From: Spirometra erinaceieuropaei
Taxonomy: Eukaryota > Platyhelminthes > Cestoda > Diphyllobothriidea > Diphyllobothriidae
Assembly: GCA_902702965.1 (NCBI GenBank)
Contig: CACRXP010000029.1
Span: 1,225,456-1,289,455, forward strand
Direction: 5' to 3'
Length of the DNA stretch: 64,000 bases
The translations under genes and the position numbers were made by a program. The notes beneath the pieces were generated by a model that ran no database searches, was not told where the DNA came from, and worked only from the letters and a program-made list of their open reading frames with translations. The first letter of the stretch is position 1; each line of letters starts with the position of its first letter. Shown in pieces: positions 1-11,887 of the stretch.

Positions 1-2928
1 GGAATGTATATTAATTTTATTCCTAACAATACTTCTTATAAAGGTTAGTTAAACAGGGAATTACCTGCAAAAAACTTTTTGCGGACAATTTTCGGAGAAA
101 CATTGCGTAAGCAAAGGTTAATCTTTTAGCCAGTTTCTTATTTATCGGTGAACTTGATGTGTGTCACACAACGTCACCTTTAAAAACACCTCAGAAACGA
201 TTAAATTTCGGACGTTTTATTGAGACAAACGGCGGAAAAATACTATTTAGGTATTCGTTTGTGATCACGAAAAAATGAAGGGTATTGCCAGCTATTTCAA
301 GAATGGTTTAAGATTCACACAGTGATAGTGAGGAAAAGCAAATTTTCTAGTATGTAGAATGCGAGGTGATGTTGGTTGCCTTTGTTAGATAAATTCGAAA
401 TTGGGGCCCTCCAGCGTTTACTCTTATCACATCGTAAGCTCTCGCAAAATGTAACTTCACTTAAGCAAATGCAAAAATGCATTTACGTCTTGCGATTCAC
501 AAAATAAGACACCACTCAGTCCAGCAGTGATTCTTAGGGGATGAATGGTCCATAAGTCATCTGAAAGAGGTTTTGGACGTTATTCTACCTAAGGTTAATG
601 TATTTGCGTGGAGATACACCATGTATTGCCACAAATTGATTCTTTTTTTTTCTCATGGTATTTGGCTTTTTACATATCTGTTTCTCATAAAAAAAGAATC
701 TCTATGCAATATGACATTATTTTTAATTCCGTTTGTGTTTTTATTTAGCTAAGGGCGGCTGATTATGAAATAGGTGTTTTATTTTATTCATTTTCCACAC
801 ATTTCCAATAATTGGAAATGTTTTATATAAATTCACATCTTTTAAGTGACGCCAACCGCTATACATGCACTTAAAGTTAGAATCATTTGCTTGATTCGGT
901 AAAATAGTTAACTATGTTTGTACGTGATCCAGAGATCCCACGACGAGTTGGGACACCAATCTCGAAAACTTACGTAGTAAGGGGTAATTTTTCCCAAGGA
1001 ATCTTACCTATTTTAAATACGCATTTGTACATCTAGTCGCAGGGGATCTCCTTTATTGATATAATAAGAGTACACGGTGTAGTGTGAAGGTCCTCTTGGA
1101 GCCTTACGCATAATCGATAGGAGCCAATGCCTTAATTGCGGTGCCGGGTTTAGTTTCCGATCCGAATATTTAATGGTTGAATGAGGACGGGGTTAAGCCA
1201 AAGATAGCTCGACGTCTTTATCGAGCTGAAAAATAAACTAAAATTGAGTTTTTTGCTAGTTATATTTGCAATTTTTACCATCTCCGACCTATTCTAATTT
1301 AAGAAAGATGCACGGTAGGTTATTTCGTGAATGTATCATTTACTGGTGCTCATTTTAATTGAGCTAACGTCTGAAGTTCATTTGCGTGGTTCCTGTATCA
1401 GCCGAACAGGGAAGATGCGGCACAGAAAGTTGACTGTGTGTAGATCATGATGCTGCATTAGGCGTTCGGGTGACAAGCACTGAATCAAAGCTGCACACAA
1501 ATGACGATTTCTGGTTGTTTTTGAAATTCGAACTGCCGTTTTAATCGATAGGACTTAATCCTCTTTTTTGTCTCCTCTCGTAAACATCATGTTTTTCTTT
1601 TCTACGCAATCAGTAAAGGCCGAGAAACATGACTGCAGCCTGTATTTCTTATCCGTCTGGGGAGAGAACTAGTATTTTACAACTAACAACACCTTCGACC
1701 CAAGATTATCCCAAGAGATATGCCCGAATACAAGTGCAAAGTCATCCTGAGTGTCGAGTCCAAGTGTTACGAACATCTTTCATGAACATTTGGAGTGTCT
1801 TCAACGCCAGAAATTAATTTCGGACTCTCTGAATCTACTTTCGTTATGGAAATCTCCTAATGCTGCAAGAACTTATGTGTTCGAAAGTGTCACGTAAGCA
1901 GTAAAGTCCCCCTCACACACACACACATTTTGCCACGACGGTCTCGTCGCATTAGACGCTATCACTGATTAACGAAATTGTTGTTCATAGACCCTAGGGG
2001 ACATAACATTGTAAGTGAAGATGACACATTGACTGTGAATTTGTCAACAAACTGCTATGGTAAGCAGCTAATAAACGGAACCATCAGCCTTCAGCAAGCT
2101 TAACTAAGGACGACTTGGCAAAGCTTTCCAGACGTACTGCACGAAAGTTTGGCAATTTGTAGAATACCCCTCCTTCGCGAAGAGGTATGATGCAACGTTA
2201 ACTAAAAGCGACAAATGCTGAGTAATCACTAGCACTCCACGAGCACAGAGACCTTCGGAATCTTCCAATCCCAATTACCGCATACTAGGTTTATAATATA
2301 CGGTAGACATTAACCACTTATCTCGCTGACCGACTGAATGTCATGCCAATTCTACAAAGAAGTTATGGAAAGGTGTTTTTTAAACCTTATTCTTTGTTTG
2401 CGGTTTAACTTGCTTAGATGTTCTAATGGGTTTTCGTTGCTTTACTGCCTCTTTTTAAAAGCGTTGCACTTAAACAAACCAGAAATAATTTGAGTATCCA
2501 CTAGATTACAAATTTGTCACTTTTAATTGGACGTTTTGGCATCAACATTCGTGGCAGTTTCCGAGCTGGGTGATAAGTTTGTTAAGATGCTCATGTATAA
2601 TTATCCGTACCACTCTTTGTAGCATGCGGGTTAGACTGTACAGCAAAGCAGGTGATTAGAGAACACTATTTTAAAGACACAAGAACAAAATATATTTTGG
2701 GTTACTCAAGACAAAACATATTACAAAACAAACCATTGGCACACGAGATCTGAAGGAAAATTTTCATGGGCAGATACTTCAGGTGCTCGTTGAGGTATGA
2801 CACTTTACTTAAATCACAAAATAAACATTTTAATGAAAGCAAACCGCACGTTTGTTTTGTTTTTCTGATCACTGCAGCCTTGTATTTGTGGAGGCGTACA
2901 ATAAGCTACGTTTCTTTGTAGAGGCAAG
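1..2928. other. AT-rich non-coding DNA, no gene seen
   Basis: No reading frame longer than about 60 codons looks protein-like on either strand, and no repeat shared with the rest of the window was recognised. A short (CA)n run lies near 1913-1926. The stretch could be intron or intergenic DNA of a large flatworm gene. Confidence 0.5.
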
Positions 2929-3902
2929 TACATTGCGCGCCCGATCTCATGAAATGTTGGCTGAAATCGTGAAATGCGTTTTTGATTAGGAAGGATTAAT
3001 AACGTGGCGTTGTAATATTAATCGCTTTTGGGCATTATCTTACAACATTGAAGACTTGCCACGATGCCGGCTTTTCAATGCACCTCTTTTCGCTCCCCTG
3101 CAGAATCGATGTCCAGTTTAAAATCATTACTTCGGCAGTATATATTTTTCATATTGATTTTTGGTGATCTTATAAATTCAAATATATTTTACGCTTTCTT
3201 TTACTCCTTTGGTGGAAAAATATATTGTCACGGATGGATCGTGTGATCATCTTCTTTACAAAATACATTGTGTTCACATTTTATACCTGAACAAAGTGTA
3301 CATTCAAGGTTTGAAAACGTTTCCCAATCCATTAATAATTTTGACACTGATCAACCTTTGCATCAGCACTTAGCAATTTAAGTTTACTAGGCGTATGCTT
3401 TCCGCGTAAGGAGAATCATACATTCCTCGGTGTCTTTTAGAAGTTGCCATAAGTAGTTTATAAAATTTCGCAGTAGATGTGGGCCATGTTGTTCATTTCG
3501 TGGGAAGCATTAGTAAACCCTCATGTGCGATGTTGTATATATGGACATCTTACGGTATAAAATGGGGTAGATAACGGGAAGATAATGTGATTTTCTACCG
3601 AACGAGTAAAAGGAAACATATTTTTGGGCATGCTTACTATACAATATATTTAAATTTATAAGACTATCAACAATCGTTGAGAGAAATGCACGCCGCTCAA
3701 GGTGTCATTTTCTAACGAACGTCCTGTCTTCAGGGGTTCGAAAAAAAGTGCTTTCAAAAGCAAACATCTTGACAAGTCTGACATATTATAAGATCATGCC
3801 ACCAGAAGATGAATATTAAAACGCCACGGTATTACTCCTTTCTAATCGAAAACGCATTTCAAATTTTCGGCCAATATTTCATGAGATTGGTCACGCAATG
3901 TA
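2929..3902. mobile_element. Palindromic MITE, subfamily B, complete
   Basis: The left end is TA followed by CATTGCGCGCCCGATCTCAT. The right end is its reverse complement, ending ACGCAATG and TA at 3902. The two halves are near-complementary over about 400 bases each. For example, the left arm around 3064-3190 (the AATCGATG and TTATAAATTCAAATATATTT segments) is mirrored near 3640-3760. Nothing in the copy looks like a transposase. CA(G/T)T ends with flanking TA are typical of Tc1/mariner-derived MITEs. The element is non-autonomous and would fold into a very long hairpin if transcribed. Confidence 0.8.
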
Positions 3903-5346
3903 CATGCAGTGCACTGGACTTGAGCTATGTCACGTTCGTCCGATGAACGGCCCAAATAATAAAATTATTTGAATTCAGACAACCGTTTGCCTGCCACACG
4001 ATAGCTTATGCACACTCAGAAGTGCATTCTTCAGAACTATTATTTTATTTCAGTTGTTATTTTTTCCTTACTATTTGTGCAGATTAGTAATGCGTATCGC
4101 ATTATTTACCGTATTATCGGACTTTGCCTGCGAAACATAATTCTTATTGATCTACCCCAAAGTGGCATTTAATTTCTGAGGAGAGGGCGAAGATGAGATT
4201 ACTAATGTCTCCCGTTGTTGAGGTTTCACAGGATAAATACCAACTTGGAACTGGTGGATTTCTGTTCAACTGCAAATGTCAGCTGTCAAGCTGTGCATAT
4301 AAAACTTTATTTCGACTGATTTACTTTGTGTAAGAGTAAAAATGTCTGAGAAGTTTACGTGGCTGAGATTAAGAATTTCTCCAGGAGGCAACTATGTTAT
4401 TCAGGCGAATTCATTTTTAGGAACGTGGAGTTACTTCATGGCCACTTGCGTCAAAGTTTTGCATCTATAATCGTACAATATCAAAACAGCATCTGAAAAT
4501 GTATGCTTAAAGTATTTGGCCTGGTAGAACTGTGTCTACGCGATCCACAACCGTGCTGGTGGTTATGCTCATGTGGAACCACCTCGGTCTTACCGTCAGC
4601 CGTCAGTTTTAAATTTTGCCGACCGCTTTGAAACCACAAGTTCTTTAAGGCTCGTCAAATGTCTCGTAGTTATACAACAGTGCACAATTCACGAAAGCTT
4701 ACTCCAATGTCGTCTTTGCACTCTCTCCATTTCCCTCCCATCTTCCGTACGTATCCGCGTTACGTTAGAGTCAGAATGACGAAAATAAATAGGTACGTTA
4801 GCGTTAACTCCACTTCGGCGTCCGAATGGCCTATTCAGTCCAACTTACAAATAATCCAACAGCATCAACCGATATAAAGCATATATAAGTCACGGTAGCC
4901 CGCGGTTTGATCAACCAGATCGGGTTTGAAGAAGTGCAAAAACAAGAAGTTACCTGACGCGTTTTACGCTGCAGACGTTAAGCAATTGCTTCTTACAAAA
5001 AACGCAGTGGAACTCAGGTTCCTTTTTTAAAACCTGTTCATCGGTAACTTGGGTCAAGGTTTTACCAAAGGAAAACATGCTGTTCGCCACAACATCTTTA
5101 GTTCATTGCGTCTGTTCTTCTTGAGTAAGATTCGTGGAAGGTGCTGAATAAAATGCCACGTACTAGAGTCGTGCCCATGCACAGTCAACTCGCCATCGAG
5201 TCAGAGGGTACCTGACGATAATATAGGCCACCCTCTGACTAAAACATATTTTTGGGAGTCGTTTCTATTATTTTTAAATGGCGCATGTGCTTATATAGAC
5301 CAAAGGAGGCTTAAAGAGACCATGGATCTAAGTGTTTCCGTTCACA
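3903..5346. other. Non-coding stretch, no gene seen
   Basis: No convincing gene is present. Two overlapping open frames near 4573-4877 have composition like random translation. A 10-base inverted repeat at 5200-5239 is listed separately. Confidence 0.45.
5200..5239. repeat. Short perfect inverted repeat
   Basis: GTCAGAGGGT (5200-5209) and ACCCTCTGAC (5230-5239) are exact reverse complements separated by 20 bases. They would form a 10-bp stem in RNA. No further context supports a function. Confidence 0.5.
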
Positions 5347-6284
5347 TACAGTAGATGTTCTAACTCATGAAATGTTGGCTGAAGTCCTCAAATGTGTTTT
5401 CGACTCGAACAGATTATCTAAGTAGGTTTGTAATATTAATCCCCTTGCACCATAATATCAACATATTCAAGTTATTGCAGGATGACAGCTTTTGTAGGAA
5501 CGTCCATTTGGCTGCCCGCTAACAATACACTCAGTAAAAATAGCTACTTAAGTGGCATGAATTTTTCTCATTAGTTTTCATAGAACGCATGCATAAAATA
5601 TGCATTTTTACTCGTTTGGTAGAAAATTACGTCTTTTCGAATTTCATGCTTGCATTGAGAGTATAAATTAGTTTTAAAAAAATCTCTACATTTCCTGAAT
5701 AATTTTGAATCTGACCTGCATTAGGGGTTTGCAAACCACAAGCCGTATATTTTCCATATACGAAAAGCGTACGCTTCTATACACTAGTGGAGGGAGACTA
5801 TGTGGGGTTCATAAAATGTGGCGGTGGATTTGAGCCCTATTGTAAATTTTATAAGCAACATTATTATATGCGGCGAGGCGATGTCTTATGAGCAAGCATT
5901 TGGCGCTCTTAAAACATCCCATAATTGGATAATTTTCGAAACCGAATTCTACTCTTTTGGCGAGTATAGATCTTAATAAAGACGTATTTTTATACCAAAT
6001 GCGTAAAAGAATTGGCATTTTTAGGAAGTATACTTAAATGCATAATGGCATAAAAAATTAATAAGAAAAATCATTCTACGTAAGCAGTCAATTTGTCCGG
6101 CATGTATTTTTCACAGGAAGCCGAAAAGGAGTTCCGTCAGAAGCAGACCTACCAAAATACTGAAAACCTTTTGGGATTATGCTGTACGGTAATTAATGCC
6201 ACAACGACACTTAGTAATCTGTTCGAGTCAAAAAGGCATTTCAGGATTTTGGTTATTATTTCATGAGTCGGCGCATCCACTGTA
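5347..6284. mobile_element. Palindromic MITE, subfamily A, complete
   Basis: It starts TACAGTAGATGTTCTAACTC and ends with the mirrored GCATCCACTGTA at 6284, with TA on each side. The terminal 100 bases contain the family signature CATGAAATGTTGGCTGAAGT followed by AAATGTGTTTTCGAC. The arms remain complementary to the centre near 5.8 kb. The copy is somewhat intermediate between subfamilies A and B. It shows no coding capacity. Confidence 0.8.
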
Positions 6285-6352
6285 CATTTGTTAAATGTTC
6301 GTTCAAAAGTCTTCCTGGCAATGATAGAGGCCACCATTCGACTGGAACATAC

Positions 6353-6473
6353 TTTTTTCAAAGCACTTTTTATTAAACGAAAAAAGTCACCTCCATTTAG
6401 TTTATACTGCGTTATATCCTTAATACATTTAAGCAAACGTTCTTTATGATCATCAGATAATGAATTCGGCTGG
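6353..6473 (-). CDS. Possible internal exon (unidentified protein)
   Basis: The minus strand is open here, with a helical, charged composition that includes the segments DDHKERLLKCIKD and GDFFRLIKSALKK. It is bounded by AG just upstream (6474-6475) and a GTATGT donor just downstream (6347-6352). This would give a 121-base exon. The polypyrimidine tract in front of the AG is poor and I do not recognise the family. The right end of the MITE at 6284 lies immediately downstream in minus-strand terms, so the larger open frame reading into it is an artefact. Confidence 0.2.
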
Positions 6474-6489
6474 CTTTTAATCCCGTGCA

Positions 6490-7859
6490 ACCCAGGCGCG
6501 ATATTATGCTTTTGTGTTAGCGGTCAGTGAAACTTTTAAGGAGGACGCCAGAGTGACCTTTTCTAGAGCCAGAACTCCGCGATTTTGGGATATTAGGCGA
6601 TAGTTCTAGTAGTATATTGATAATCTTACTGGTCATTAACTAAGTTAATTAACGCCGGACAGAAATGCAATTTGCCATGTCCAAATGCTTTAGGCATGCC
6701 CTACAGATATAAGCATCGTGTTCATTAATATTTACCTGCGCTAAAAACAGAACTGCATCCAATCAGTTTTGTTAACTTCCATGTGCTGCTCAAAATGCCC
6801 CTTTTCTTTAAGTGCAGACGCTTTTATTCACTCACAAAAAACTATTTGTCATTAGGTCCCCTGCGCAAAGTTTCGATAGTGGTTTCTTTTACCAAAGGAT
6901 TAATAGATTGTCAATATAATTTTTGTTTTTCATACTGCGTTAGCCCTTGTCCCGAGCTAATTATAAAATATCCAGTTGAAGACAACGTTAAACTGGAAAT
7001 GAAATGCAATTTTGGAATGTTCACCCCATCGGGTTTCAACTTGCAGATTCTTAATGTTTGGGAACTTCTGTACTGCTGTCTCGGGTATTCATGCGAAAGC
7101 TGGAAATCATGTTAAACTCTGTTAACCCAAAGTTCAAAATGTGCTTTGTGAAATAAAAAGTGAGCACGTGGGTAGTTTTCCAGTGAATGAGATCATCCTC
7201 GAATGGGCCGCTATGAGGAGTCTGTTTGCAACGTACATACACGTCGGGTGGAATATATTGCATTTAACTGATAAATTTGATTCAACATATTTTATATGAT
7301 ATTTTGTTCACTAAATCTCGTAATTCAAAATTTTACGTGTGCAATATGCGGTCCGCATTTTTTCCATGAGAAGCTTCCAACGTCACGTTTACGACTGCAA
7401 ATTCGCATGAAAACTCGCTGACTTTAAACCGAAATTTCAACATATATTCGCATGCGAACCGTCCTAATTCGTCCTTTCTTGAGCTTTTGGTAGTGAAATA
7501 TTTTAAAGATGAGTAATACATTATTATTATTCCCATCGCTAATGCTGATCCTTAGATCACGAAGCATTGTAAGCCTCGTTTTATTTATTATGCTACCATA
7601 TCTCTAGCTCATTCTAACGTATATGAATACACCGTGCTGTTCACATAACCGTACCAATCCGCCATCCGTTAAGCAAATTACTTGGTCTACGTAATACCAA
7701 AATCATATTCATTATCACCTGGTTTTATCAAAAAACAAATGAGAATATGTAAATCTGAACAGCTTAGAACAAACAAAAGTCATCAGCATTGTGCGTTTGC
7801 ATGATCACTGCTCTACTCCACAAAGTGCCAGCATGAGTTCATAATGTCAGTTTTCCTCT
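6490..7859. other. Non-coding stretch, no gene seen
   Basis: Only short, low-complexity or random-looking frames occur. None is bounded by good splice sites or shared with another part of the window. Confidence 0.4.
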
Positions 7860-8369
7860 TTACAAACTCAAGCCCTTTCCACATTGTATTTGCCAATCAG
7901 CCGGTTGTATGGGCAGGGGAGACTCTGTGCCGCTCAGTTTGTCCAGTAGCCGGTTCTCTAGCTGCTCTCGCTGACATCGATTCCACGCCGAGGTGCATTG
8001 CATTAGGAATGCATAGAACTTGGGCTGGATGCGATATAAGGAAGTCATCGCGTTGGCAATTATTAGGGTATTTTCCACCGAATTATCCTTCAGCGAGCGC
8101 AGAATTCCAGACATTAGGAGGTCAAAGGGGTGAGGCCCGCAGACCAAGTCAACTTCCAGACTGGGTCTCCTAGCTAGGCTCTCTATGGGGTTTTCCGGTC
8201 TGGCTTCATCTGGAAGGCGCTGCAGAAGTTGACCGCGAGACATGGCGCAGACGGCTGGCAGACAGTAGGTAAAAATCAGAAAACTAATGAGTAGGGACAC
8301 CGTTCGTGATCCAGCCTGGTGACGTTTGTACACGGCAGCAGCAGCTGTCGTTGTCTGCTGTGAAGGCAT
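7860..8369 (-). CDS. Predicted secreted four-cysteine protein, family unknown
   Basis: The start at 8369 is the first in-frame ATG; the frame stays open further upstream but without another ATG. The predicted product is 169 residues. A hydrophobic stretch (VSLLISFLIFTYCLPAVCA, residues about 24-42) follows a short basic segment (YKRHQAGSR) and looks like a signal peptide or signal anchor cleaved after VCA. The remainder is hydrophilic. It has four cysteines (VCGPHPF, QCTSAW, NRCQRE, IQCGKG), enough for two disulfides, separated by predicted helices such as NTLIIANAMTSLYRI. The local DNA is clearly richer in G+C than its flanks, and the opposite strand lacks a comparable frame. The stop follows QCGKGLSL. 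A GTAAAG within the last codons could be a splice donor, so the protein might continue in another exon. I recognise no family. A secreted peptide, parasite effector or hormone precursor is possible but unproven. Confidence 0.55.
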   Translation of the reverse strand: MPSQQTTTAAAAVYKRHQAGSRTVSLLISFLIFTYCLPAVCAMSRGQLLQRLPDEARPENPIESLARRPSLEVDLVCGPHPFDLLMSGILRSLKDNSVENTLIIANAMTSLYRIQPKFYAFLMQCTSAWNRCQREQLENRLLDKLSGTESPLPIQPADWQIQCGKGLSL

Positions 8370-9276
8370 CGTAATACCGCCAGGTAAGTGTGGAATGGAA
8401 TCAGACTTTGGTGCTTTTAAGGTTTGCCTACTCAATATTCCCGACCAATTGCCTTAGCGGCTGCTCCGGTACGCGCGCACTCAGCGGAAAATGGGCCTGT
8501 CAACCGCTAGTGATCCGCCCAGTGAAATGTCATGAGTAGCCATCGTGGCAGGATAAGGCGATTGGTTGAAATCGCCATCAGTGTGATATCCGTTTGTGCT
8601 ACCCGGCCGCTAATCAGGTGAGGGCAGGCCTAGTGAGACAGTGTTGCCATAAAGGCATATTTGACCTTTATTTTAATATTACAATGGAAGGCTGGAATTC
8701 GTTGTCGCTGTCTGTTTGGGTATGCGGGTAGCGGGAGCTGGATGTGCTGCCTACGTTTTGGGCAGCAATTTACATAAAGTAAAATGACGTACTTGGGCTT
8801 TGTAAATTCTGTCCCTGTGGAAATCGCCGTGTGAAATTCTCCGAAATAGTGCAAAATCTAAACAGCCTTACTAATGGTGGGAATGGTATGTGCACTTTAA
8901 CGTAAGGTCAAATAAAAAACAGTCTGATTTAAGATTCACAGCAATAGTCTCGAACCTTCGGACCCATTCATTTCTCCTTCGGTATACGGAAGCGTTTTTA
9001 TTTAAAATCTTGTTTAGTCTCACTTCTCTTCCTCCGTCACATATTTACCATCTAAATTCGTGGGCGTGTAAGTCCGCCCCATGTTTGGAGACAAAGGCAC
9101 GTGTTAATTTATTTTTAGCCTTTATATTAACACTTTGGCACTTTGAGAAGGAAGTACGTCAAACACTTTGCGTTCACAGGGGTTTTAGCCCTAAGCTAAA
9201 ACCCCCATTTCGGGTGAAACATTTTGAAGAGGACTTTCCTATGAAATGGGTATTAGAGGTAACACCTTATTTGCGA
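8370..9276. other. Upstream flank of the secreted-protein ORF
   Basis: 8370-8640 keeps the higher G+C of the adjacent ORF and may be its 5' UTR or promoter. No clear TATA box was identified at a convincing distance. The remainder to 9276 is AT-rich. An open frame on the plus strand from 8890 runs into a Penelope tail relic and is probably fortuitous. Confidence 0.35.
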
Positions 9277-9375
9277 CCGTATCTGATGATGGGCTCGAGT
9301 GAGAATCCAAAAAGTAAGGCCAATAAACTTCCCGTTCCAGTGATCGCATCTTCTTTTTTGGTAGATAACGCCTTT
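9277..9375 (+). repeat. Relic of Penelope-like element 3' tail
   Basis: CTGATGATGGGCTCGAGTGA (9283-9302) followed by GAATCC, AATAAAC and GTGATCGCATCTTCTTTT matches the conserved tail shared by the copies near 41.0, 51.3 and 62.8 kb. The GAAAC box is decayed to AAAAAG. No GIY-YIG coding sequence is attached, so this is a solo tail. Confidence 0.65.
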
Positions 9376-11887
9376 AAAAACTATTTTCAGGGGATACGAT
9401 AAATAAAATGTATGTCGACACTTTTCTCCACAATCACAGGTAACTGAATGGATGTTTACATGGACGTCGGCACGAAAAAAGGAAATTGAGCGAGAGTTCC
9501 CACCGGTAAGTTCTGCGGCCCCCATCAAATACTGGTTTACGCTTGCAGGCATGGACAATGGTCTCTAACTATATTGCATTGGCTGCAGTACTCGCTAATG
9601 TTAAAATAAATTACCACGGCGGACATCTGACAGACTATTGCCTTTAACGCATAAAAGGGCTATAATATTTTGCGTGCGCTCGGGGTCAAATAAAGAATAA
9701 CAAGAATGGATATTTGGGGATGTAAATGCAAAAAATCATAAAATCGTCCTCATGGTCTCCAATAGCATGTTACCGTCGGCATTATTTTATTTTTTGAAAA
9801 TATATATTCAGAATATCAGTTAAAATACACTATTGAAACAACATTGTAGTACTACTTATTTCACAGCAAATGATTGAGATAAAATAATTAATGGTAGATT
9901 TCAAGACTTGTGTTTTGCCGTTCGGTATTTGATAAATAAGAGTAATTTACACGTGTGGCAAAATGGTAGTATTAGTCGCAGACTGTGATAGCATACTTTA
10001 GCTTTTGGATTCAGTAAACTTTGTTCAGTGATACGTGCCCCGTAATTGCCTAAATGAGCCCCACTTGAGAAGTGAACAGTCGTATTTTTCATTTTTCATG
10101 TCGAGTTTTGAAAAGTTTATTTTAATAAAAAGGTCAAAAAGTCTTACGGAGCAGGAAATCTGGCTATAAAATTTATATCTCAGGGCTCCAGTAGACTTTC
10201 TTAGAACACTGGAGGCTGGCAGATTTCGCCCAGCTAACTGATTGCCCGTTCAATGTATTGTTACGTTTGAAGGCGGTGCAGTGCCCCGTCAGCGTAAACG
10301 TGTAAAGTAACCGTAATTTTCGCGAATAAGAGGCATTTTTTGTGTTTATTATTGAATACAACTTTAGTCAGTTTGGATTATATAATTTTCATGTAGACTT
10401 TTAAAATATTATAAATGTCTCATGTTTTGGCTCTATAGAACGTGCTCGAAACTGGCAAAGTAGGCGTTCAATCCAGGGGAAGCTTTCTGCCTGAAATCCT
10501 TCCTATATCGCTCAAGGGATTATTTTAATTTTTTATTTCTAAGCACTCAGTTGCTACGTAAATATGCAGCCGGATTTCATGTTCACAGTCGTCTGGAACT
10601 TGCTGTAGGACGTCCATCCTTAGAGAACGTGCCGTGTAACCGATAAATTTGTATAACCAACTCATATTTCTGCTCTGACTGGAGACAAACAAAACACAGA
10701 ATGTTTTAAAAATGCAGTTAATATGCCGCGAAAAGTCCGAATGATAACTTTGATTTGCCACAATCATTTCATGAAGCATCATACTGTAGTGCAGAGAGCT
10801 TCTGCAGAATTTCTAAAAATTACATTGATTTGTGCATGCGGAACGGAAACAAGCATAGGCTGCCAAAGATCTACCTCCACACCGGACATTGATTTTTATT
10901 TTTTTGCAAGCGACATGAGACACTAGGTGTGTGTTTAATTTAAGCAATGATAAAAAATCAGGATCAAAATATTAAAATCTATAGGGACAATGTCTGGGTC
11001 AGAGGAAAACTGGAAAACATCGCCACCGCTGGAACTCAGAAGAAGATGCAGAAGTAAGAATATTTGAAGAAGAAGAAGAAGAAGAAGTGGGAGTAGGCAA
11101 GAAAGTTTCGCGGTACTTTGGATGATAAATATTATAGAAATGCCTGTGCATTATGCAACCTCACTGACCCATTTTTAACAAGCGCTTACTTTTCCCAGCG
11201 CAAGCGACATGCTAACGAGGGAAAGCCGTAAAACAGGCGTTGAAGCAGAGGCAGCTGTAGCAGTGCCAACCGCAGTTTTTGAGCCTCGGGCTGGCCATAG
11301 CTTTTGCCAAGCCAGATAATAACTAAAAATATTGCATTTTATCCATATGTGGAGATTTTCATCGACTCGCAATCTCTAAATCAGAAACAGCGCTGCCTCT
11401 GGACAGTATCAGAGGCGAAGCGTTCCATTCCTGACAGTTGGTCATATTTAATGTCAACCTCCAAAGTGGAGCAGGGTTAAAGCCAGAGTCAGCAATATCT
11501 GAAAGAAGAAACGTGCCGCCCACGTACTTTGTCGCCTACGATCCCAAATCCTACTAGTGCATGGCAGTTAAGCTGCAACAAACTCAGACATCTCCCAGTG
11601 ACTTCAAAGTAAAGTGGTTATGCTAAAGGCAAAATACTGTTGTACCGTCCTTAAGGGGGTTAAAATGTCAAATTTTTAAGAGAAAGTATTAAAATTTATT
11701 TCTTTTTCGCGTATGGCTAACCTAAAAGAGCAATGAAGACTCTTGCAGCACAAAGGCTTTCTCCGGTATACATCTGTCCAGCTCGAGACGACATGTATTA
11801 TTTTCATTTTCGTTGGTTTCAGGCCAAGCATGTGCATTATCCTTTGATTTAACCAGATTCTTCGGCGAAAATGAGAGGCAAAAAATA
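9376..11887. other. Non-coding stretch with a GAA microsatellite
   Basis: No gene was recognised. A run of GAA units lies at about 11066-11088. Short frames at 10525-10782 and 11676-11909 are not convincing. Confidence 0.4.

Noticed and set aside
7844..8173. Plus-strand frame opposite the secreted protein
   Set aside because: It is a shadow of the minus-strand ORF, with no signal or splice support.
7860..8369. Insulin-like peptide (VCG near a B-chain-like helix)
   Set aside because: The A-chain pattern CC-x3-C-x8-C is absent and the cysteine count does not fit.
8378..8386. Perfect splice donor CAG/GTAAGT on the plus strand
   Set aside because: The plus strand upstream is not open in a convincing frame, and the minus strand holds the better gene.
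8890..9402. 170-codon plus-strand frame
   Set aside because: Its end is the translation of a Penelope tail relic and the rest has no domain.
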